A DNA stretch of 14,663 bases from an uncultured Demequina sp. GTDB lineage: Bacteria; Actinomycetota; Actinomycetes; Actinomycetales; Demequinaceae. Below, in pieces: positions 11,412 through 14,663 of this stretch (within the stretch, counting starts at the first letter, position 1; each line of letters starts with the position of its first letter). The position numbers and the translations under genes were made by a program. The DNA lies in NCBI GenBank assembly GCA_937925595.1, contig CALALQ010000230.1, positions 1 to 14,663 of the forward strand, given 5' to 3'. The notes under the pieces were generated by a model that did no database searches, had not been told where the DNA came from, and was given only the letters and a program-made list of their open reading frames with translations.

Positions 11412-11929
11412 AGCTGCACGTCCTCGTCGCCGGGGGCGTACAGCAGGCTGATGGGGTCGCCGTACACGGACAGGTGCTCGGTGGGGACGGTGTAGTCGCC
11501 GTTGTCACGGTCGGACGGATCCATGTGCGCCCACCGGCCACCACCCTCGTGCGTGAACACCGCGGCACCCCAGTGCCCGGCTTCGCCGGCGAGGATGATG
11601 CTGCGGGGCGGGAGTGCTGCCGCTTCGGGAACGGTCAGCTCGCGCAGCGGATTCAGGATGAGGGCGACACCGGGGATGGCGCTGTACGACCCGAACCCGG
11701 TCAGGTGGTTGGCGAGGTACCCGGACGGGCGGGTCTGCTCTCCGTCGTACTGGTCGGTCGGGTCCAGTTCCAGCCAGTCACGGCTGACCTTCTGGAACAG
11801 GGTGCGGATGCGGTGCTCGCGGTCACCTGCGCCGGAGCGCTGGATGTTCAGGACGATGGTGCTGTCGGGGAGCGCGTCGAACTCCTCGGCGGTGCGGGCG
11901 ACGCGGACGGTGGCGGGTGCGGTTGTCAT
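11408..11929 (-). CDS. Unrecognised 173-aa protein coupled to the sirtuin
   Basis: From ATG 11929 the protein begins MTTAPATVRVARTAEEFDAL. It continues with strands and loops: STIVLNIQRSG, HRIRTLFQKVSRDWLELDP, GFGSYSAIPGVALILNPLRE, RSIILAGEAGHWGAAVFTHE, and an acidic end (YAPGDEDVQL). Aromatic, Gly and Asp residues are frequent, suggesting a compact alpha/beta enzyme or binding fold. There is no signal peptide or membrane helix and no family was recognised. The frame is open further upstream, but the start is fixed by the CGCATAG motif exactly 14 nt upstream and by the end of the preceding gene. Its stop overlaps the sirtuin GTG, so the two products are probably made in step; a substrate, regulator or partner role for the sirtuin is only inference. 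Confidence 0.72.
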   Translation of the reverse strand: MTTAPATVRVARTAEEFDALPDSTIVLNIQRSGAGDREHRIRTLFQKVSRDWLELDPTDQYDGEQTRPSGYLANHLTGFGSYSAIPGVALILNPLRELTVPEAAALPPRSIILAGEAGHWGAAVFTHEGGGRWAHMDPSDRDNGDYTVPTEHLSVYGDPISLLYAPGDEDVQL

Positions 11930-11936
11930 GGTGGCT

Positions 11937-11943
11937 CTATGCG
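11937..11943 (-). promoter_or_regulatory. CGCATAG motif 14 nt before the sirtuin operon
   Basis: The minus strand reads TGACGCATAGAGCCACC then ATG (11929), with TGA being the stop codon of the gene upstream. The motif begins exactly 14 nt before the start codon. A TGTCCC hexamer (11963-11968) lies 19 nt upstream. Confidence 0.55.
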
Positions 11944-12372
11944 TCAAGGCAGCAGGGTCGAGGGGACAAGGTCGGGAGTGTCGATGACGACGACGGGCGC
12001 TCCCCCGTGGTGCTCGACGTTGTGGTCGCGGACGGACCGGGCCGGGGTGGACGCCCTCGACCATGCGATGCGACGGAACCGTGGATGCGCGTGGCACTTC
12101 GCCTCGTACGCGTCACCGCGCTTCGCGACGAACCCGGCACCCTCGGTGCCCGGGCGTGGGTGCTCGCGACGGTAGATGGCGACCGCGTCCGCGTACGCCT
12201 GCTCCGTGCGTGCGACCGCCTGCCACGTCGGCAGGTGGATCCACCGGATGTTCTGAGGGAACCGGTCCAGGTCCGGGCGGGACCCTTCGGCACGGATGGC
12301 AGCGTTCAGGTCGGCGACAGCGGCACGGTGCGCACGCCACGCGGCGATGAGGGTCTCAGCGATCTCGTCCAT
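11944..12372 (-). CDS. Unrecognised 142-aa protein
   Basis: The N-terminal ~60 residues are helical and Ala-rich (EIAETLIAAWRAHRAAVADL, TWQAVARTEQAYADAVAIYR). The C-terminal part is basic, with clustered histidine and cysteine (AYEAKCHAHPRFRR, RDHNVEHHGG), and ends in a strand-like VVVIDTPDLVPSTLLP. A DNA- or metal-contacting role is possible but not shown. There is no signal peptide or membrane segment. The ATG at 12372 is fixed by a CGCATGTAG motif exactly 14 nt upstream, and a perfect 7-bp stem-loop encloses that motif. Its TGA stop is fused directly to the next CGCATAG motif, so each gene in this part of the window appears to have its own start signal. Confidence 0.65.
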   Translation of the reverse strand: MDEIAETLIAAWRAHRAAVADLNAAIRAEGSRPDLDRFPQNIRWIHLPTWQAVARTEQAYADAVAIYRREHPRPGTEGAGFVAKRGDAYEAKCHAHPRFRRIAWSRASTPARSVRDHNVEHHGGAPVVVIDTPDLVPSTLLP

Positions 12373-12374
12373 GG

Positions 12375-12395
12375 GCTCTACATGCGCAGTAGAGC
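12375..12395 (-). promoter_or_regulatory. CGCATGTAG motif within a stem-loop, 14 nt before a gene start
   Basis: CGCATGTAG (12378-12386) begins exactly 14 nt before the ATG at 12372. Arms GCTCTAC (12375-12381) and GTAGAGC (12389-12395) form a perfect 7-bp stem around the 7-nt loop. TGACCT (12406-12411) lies 19 nt upstream of the motif. Confidence 0.55.
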
Positions 12396-12413
12396 ACCGG
12401 AACGTAGGTCAGC

Positions 12414-12950
12414 TCATCGGTTGCGGATGTAGTCCACGCGGATCTTGTCGCCCTCGATGATGTCGCATTGGAAGTCGGCGAGGACAGCGACACCGAACGC
12501 GTTCTCCGCCTCGACGACCCCGGTCGCTGTCCACTTGCCGCCGGAGCCGGTGGCGTCCATGTCGTGGAACTTCGCCGACGACGGTGACTTCAGCTTCTCC
12601 TTCACGGCTGTCTGGCAGTACGTGTACGCGGACACCTTGTCGTAAACGGGTTTGCGGTTCGCGAGGCCCGACGCGTTGTAGAAGATGATGCCGCCGACGA
12701 CGAGCACACCCACGATCGCGGTCTTCCACGGGAACGTCCCCCGCCAGGATGTCGCCCGGGCCTCCGCTGCGACGGCTGCCGATTCCCTCTCGTCCGCGTG
12801 CCTGAGCCACGTCTCGTAGTAGTTCCGGACGAACCGGTCCTCAGCGAGCATCTTCCGCGCGTCCGCGTCGGTGATGTGGACGCCCAGCCGCTTGCGTGCG
12901 GCCTCCTGCGCCATGGCGCGCTTGAACTCCTCGAACGAGACATTCCCCAT
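12414..12950 (-). CDS. Single-pass membrane protein with secreted Cys-pair domain (178 aa)
   Basis: From ATG 12950 the protein has a cytoplasmic, charged helical part (residues 1-72, FEEFKRAMAQEAARKRLG onward). A single membrane helix follows at about 74-92 (WKTAIVGVLVVGGIIFY), then an outer domain of some 85 residues. That domain has the pattern YCQTAVKEKLKSPSSAKF, a G-x-W strand, AENAFGVAVLADFQCDI and a closing strand. This pattern, with two cysteines (Cys112 and Cys162 here) and 'LKSPSSAKF', recurs in many small bacterial and prophage membrane proteins of unknown function. The open frame extends 29 residues upstream, but those look non-native. No ribosome binding site is visible at 12950. 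The region upstream has AGACATGCG rather than the CGCAT motif, so the start signal is uncertain. Confidence 0.72.
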   Translation of the reverse strand: MGNVSFEEFKRAMAQEAARKRLGVHITDADARKMLAEDRFVRNYYETWLRHADERESAAVAAEARATSWRGTFPWKTAIVGVLVVGGIIFYNASGLANRKPVYDKVSAYTYCQTAVKEKLKSPSSAKFHDMDATGSGGKWTATGVVEAENAFGVAVLADFQCDIIEGDKIRVDYIRNR

Positions 12951-13054
12951 GGACGCATGTCTACCGCCTGCGGCCGACAGGGTCCCGCAGCGCCACGCTC
13001 CACCGTCGGCGCCGCAGGGTACGGTCGACAGCGTCACTGAGACTTGGAGGCCCC

Positions 13055-13393
13055 GTGGCAGACCCCATCAGCGTTCCCGCCCGAGAGCTCGTGTGGGAGC
13101 TCGGCCCCACCCTTGTTGCTACCCTCGCCGGCACCAAGGACCGGACGGCACCGCAGTCATGGGCGGACGGGACCGCAGAACCCGACGAACACGAGGCGGA
13201 GCGTCTGCGTGCAGCATCCGAATCGTGGCACGTCGTCGCAGCCGCAGACGGCCCGGATGTCGCCCGGGCGTGGTTCATCGGAATGAACCCGTGGCTGGGG
13301 GACGTGACACCGGTCAGCGCGATCCGCGAGGGGAAGTTCGCTCAGGTCCGCGCGGCAGCGCAAGCGGCCGCCAAGGACACGTTCTCCGGCTGA
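13055..13393 (+). CDS. Orphan antitoxin-type (MbcA/ParS toxin-binding) domain protein (112 aa)
   Basis: The GTG start at 13055 is supported by GGAGG five bases upstream. Residues 1-30 are a helical start (ARELVWELGPTLVATLAG). The C-terminal part, VARAWFIGMNPWLGDVTPVS with AIREGKFAQVRAAAQ, matches the helical toxin-binding domain of Xre/MbcA/ParS antitoxins (pattern W-x-x-x-x-N-P-x-L, P-x-x-A-I-R-E-G; family knowledge). No clear DNA-binding helix-turn-helix is present and no RES or other toxin lies next to it. It is the third such protein in the window, after the genes at 1456-1833 and 6281-6940. It could be a free antidote, a regulator of toxin complexes, or an adaptor. A perfect palindromic terminator follows directly. 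Confidence 0.7.
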   Translation: MADPISVPARELVWELGPTLVATLAGTKDRTAPQSWADGTAEPDEHEAERLRAASESWHVVAAADGPDVARAWFIGMNPWLGDVTPVSAIREGKFAQVRAAAQAAAKDTFSG

Positions 13394-13399
13394 GGAACG

Positions 13400-13435
13400 A
13401 TGAAGGGCCGCACCGGATCCGGTGCGGCCCTTCAT
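13400..13435. terminator. Perfect 36-bp palindromic bidirectional terminator
   Basis: ATGAAGGGCCGCACCGGA and its exact reverse complement join without spacer. The palindrome lies between the convergent gene ends at 13393 (plus) and 13450 (minus), so it can serve both. Confidence 0.85.
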
Positions 13436-13449
13436 GTTCGCGCGGCTGG

Positions 13450-14253
13450 TTACTCGGTGACCACGGCGATGGAGCCGGTGACCGGTCCGTGAGCGTGCTC
13501 CTTGCGGTGTCCGGGCACTTCGAGGGGGTGCTTGCCCTCGTGCTCGTCGCGGGACTTCGAGCGGATGGCTTCGGCGCGGGCGAGGAGCACCTCGGCTTCG
13601 GCGTGCTGCAGCTGCACCTTCACGGACGCGGTCACCTGCATGCGGTCGATCCAGGCGAGGATGATGGCCGAGACGACGAACGCCATGTGGATGACGACCT
13701 GCCACAGGGCGCCTTCACCGGTGATGGTGCCGATGCCGGACGTGCCAGAGTGGGCGGCGATGCCGTCCTTCATCGTGGTGACCTCCACGAAGCTCTTGAG
13801 CAGGTGGATGGACGAGATGCCGATGATGGCCATGCCGAGCTTTACCTTCAGCACGTTCTCGTTCACGTGGGACAACCAGTCGGGCTGGTCGCGATGGGTG
13901 TTCAGGTCGATGCGGGACACGAACGTCTCGTACCCGCCGACGATGACCATGATGAGCAGGTTCGCGATCATGGCGACGTCGATGAGGGCCAGGACGCCCA
14001 GCATGATGGCGGCCTCATCGGGTGCGCGTCCGGCCGCGATCTCCATCATCACGTCACGGTTGATGAGTTCGAGCAGGTCGACGATGAACACGATGACGTA
14101 GACGGCCTGAGCGATCACCAGGCCCACGTAGATGGGGGCCTGCAGCCACCGGCTGCCGAAGATGAACATGCCCAACGGATGGGCCTTGCTGTACTCGAGG
14201 GTCAGTTCGCGGCGCAGCCGGCGACCACCCTTCTGCGGGGTTTCAGCGGACAT
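13450..14253 (-). CDS. YqhA/UPF0114-family membrane protein (267 aa)
   Basis: The family is recognised from strongly conserved stretches: FGSRWLQAPIYVGLVIAQAV, ALIDVAMIANLLIMVIVGGY followed by ETFVSRIDLNTH, and DQPDWLSHVNENVLKVKL followed by GMAIIGISSIHLLKSF. Four membrane helices are likely, the last near QVVIHMAFVVSAIILAWIDR. The N-terminal ~25 residues and a C-terminal tail of about 50 residues (His/Lys/Glu-rich) are longer than in the Escherichia coli protein. The role of the family is not established; it is an integral membrane protein of the cytoplasmic membrane. ATG 14253 is chosen over the upstream ATG 14325 because AAGGAA lies just before it and homology begins soon after. The leader carries a hairpin and a CGCATAG motif. 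Confidence 0.88.
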   Translation of the reverse strand: MSAETPQKGGRRLRRELTLEYSKAHPLGMFIFGSRWLQAPIYVGLVIAQAVYVIVFIVDLLELINRDVMMEIAAGRAPDEAAIMLGVLALIDVAMIANLLIMVIVGGYETFVSRIDLNTHRDQPDWLSHVNENVLKVKLGMAIIGISSIHLLKSFVEVTTMKDGIAAHSGTSGIGTITGEGALWQVVIHMAFVVSAIILAWIDRMQVTASVKVQLQHAEAEVLLARAEAIRSKSRDEHEGKHPLEVPGHRKEHAHGPVTGSIAVVTE

Positions 14254-14270
14254 TCGGTTCCTTGGGTTGG

Positions 14271-14305
14271 TTGTCGGGTTAGGTGCCCGGCCCCCGACCC
14301 GACAA
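14271..14305 (-). promoter_or_regulatory. Hairpin in the yqhA-like leader
   Basis: TTGTCGGGT (14271-14279) and ACCCGACAA (14297-14305) form a perfect 9-bp inverted repeat with a 17-nt GC-rich loop. It lies between the CGCATAG motif and the ribosome binding site of the YqhA-like gene, inside its presumed 5' untranslated region. It may be a regulatory RNA structure or an operator. Confidence 0.5.
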
Positions 14306-14325
14306 GGCTGGGACCGACCGCTCAT

Positions 14326-14332
14326 CTATGCG
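14326..14332 (-). promoter_or_regulatory. CGCATAG motif, leadered copy before YqhA-like gene
   Basis: The minus strand reads GCGCGCATAGATGAGC. The real start codon (14253) is 79 nt downstream and has its own AAGGAA. The ATG directly after the motif is not judged the start. A related GGCATAGGA occurs about 24 bp further upstream. Confidence 0.45.
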
Positions 14333-14423
14333 CGCACCCGCCCATCCGTTGTCCTATGCCCCTCCGCTACCGCCGCTGAATCACACGGAGAATGGTCTCT
14401 GAGAAAAATCTTCCGAATCCGTC

Positions 14424-14451
14424 TAACGCCGGAACAGCCGATCGCCTATAG
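14424..14451 (+). promoter_or_regulatory. FliA/SigD-like promoter of flagellin
   Basis: TAAC (14424-14427), a 16-bp gap and GCCTATAG (14444-14451) compare well with the flagellar sigma consensus TAAA-N15-GCCGATAA. A SigA-type reading (TAACGC-17-TATAGA) uses the same bases. Either would start transcription near 14458 and give a leader of about 66 nt. Confidence 0.45.
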
Positions 14452-14453
14452 AC

Positions 14454-14494
14454 CCTGGTGGAGCCCCCAGGCCCCCGGAACCCAAGAAGGGTTC
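14454..14494 (+). promoter_or_regulatory. Two hairpins in the flagellin leader
   Basis: CCTGG/CCAGG (14454-14471) and GAACCC/GGGTTC (14478-14494, 5-nt loop) lie between the predicted transcription start and the GGAGG. They could stabilise the mRNA or affect its translation. The sequence shows no more than that. Confidence 0.4.
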
Positions 14495-14523
14495 TGACAT
14501 TTCCCACTCACGGAGGAATCACT

Positions 14524-14663
14524 ATGGGAATGCAGATCGCAACCAACGTCTCGGCGCTGAACGCGCACCGCAACCTGTCGAACACGCAGAACAACCTGCA
14601 GAAGTCCCTCGAGAAGCTCTCGAGCGGTCTCCGCATCAACCGCGCCGCCGACGACGCTGCCGG
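14524..14663 (+). CDS. Flagellin, N-terminal part (cut by window end)
   Basis: The visible 46 residues begin [18 protein letters not shown] and continue with [20 protein letters not shown] and NRAADDAAG. This is the strongly conserved D0/D1 start of bacterial flagellin, the filament subunit exported by the flagellar type III system. The first ATG is preferred over the third codon because GGAGG lies seven bases before it. The gene has a flagellar-sigma-like promoter and a structured leader upstream. It is divergent from the YqhA-like gene and likely marks the edge of a flagellar locus, and so of core chromosome, to the right. Confidence 0.95.
   Translation, partial: MGMQIATNVSALNAHRNLSNTQNNLQKSLEKLSSGLRINRAADDAA

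Noticed and set aside
12944..12958. Ninth copy of the CGCAT motif before the gene at 12414-12950
   Set aside because: The minus strand has AGACATGCG. Only the reverse strand reads ACGCATGT, and the distance to the start does not match, so it is not counted.
14254..14325. ATG at 14325 as start of the YqhA-like protein
   Set aside because: The 24 extra residues look unlike a coding N-terminus, coincide with a hairpin, and lack a ribosome binding site. ATG 14253 has AAGGAA directly upstream.
12871..14379. 502-codon plus-strand frame over the YqhA-like gene
   Set aside because: Its composition (Asp/His/Gly/Val-rich, no hydrophobic core pattern) is typical of an antisense frame in GC-rich DNA. 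The opposite strand encodes a well-recognised protein family.
1..14663. Intact prophage or mobile element
   Set aside because: No integrase, terminase, capsid, tail, lysis or transposase gene was found, and no flanking attachment repeats could be identified. Only the style of small packed genes is phage-like.

Overview
The window is GC-rich throughout and its coding potential looks like a high-GC actinobacterium. The flagellin start at the right edge suggests a motile member of the Micrococcales (Microbacteriaceae-like), but the sequence alone does not fix the genus. Most genes lie on the minus strand in short, tightly packed transcription units. The content (toxin-antitoxin modules, orphan antitoxin-like genes, many small unrecognised genes) is that of an accessory region. 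It abuts what look like core genes on the right: a YqhA/UPF0114 membrane protein and flagellin. No integrase, transposase, phage structural gene, tRNA or CRISPR array was found.

Layout, left to right. 1-246 holds no convincing gene. 247-1833 has two small ribbon-helix-helix-like proteins, an 81-aa protein on the plus strand, and an orphan protein resembling Xre/MbcA/ParS antitoxins. 1862-4983 has a 52-aa protein, a two-helix membrane protein and a large secreted right-handed beta-helix protein with a Pro/Thr linker. 5035-6940 has an unrecognised 192-aa protein and a complete RES-Xre toxin-antitoxin operon (NAD+-degrading toxin family). 7077-7732 is a divergent VapBC module with a leaderless antitoxin. 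7726-7885 is a dense non-coding block with repeats, a strong promoter-like sequence and a hairpin with a U-rich tail, a candidate small RNA. 7864-8760 has a small unrecognised protein and a lipoprotein. 8877-10685 is a four-gene operon: a coiled-coil peptide, a small membrane protein and two large paralogues, each built of two copies of the same module. 10722-11929 is a sirtuin translationally coupled to an unrecognised 173-aa protein. 11944-12950 has two more small genes. 13055-13393 is a third antitoxin-like protein. 13450-14253 is YqhA, and 14524 onward is flagellin.

The most striking non-coding signal is a short motif, CGCATAG or CGCATGTAG, on the minus strand. It occurs eight times, always outside genes and always in the same orientation. 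In five cases it begins exactly 14 nt before the start codon of a transcription unit. In two others it lies 54-79 nt before a gene that has its own good Shine-Dalgarno sequence. This is the pattern expected of a shared promoter -10 element that produces leaderless mRNAs where it abuts the start codon. A phage-like start-associated sequence is the alternative. Several copies have a TGACCC/T-like hexamer 18-19 nt upstream. The eighth copy sits in the loop of a hairpin inside the candidate small RNA, so that loop is complementary to the motif.

The window also has a biochemical theme: two NAD+-consuming enzyme families (RES toxin and sirtuin) and three proteins with antitoxin-type toxin-binding domains, but only one RES toxin.
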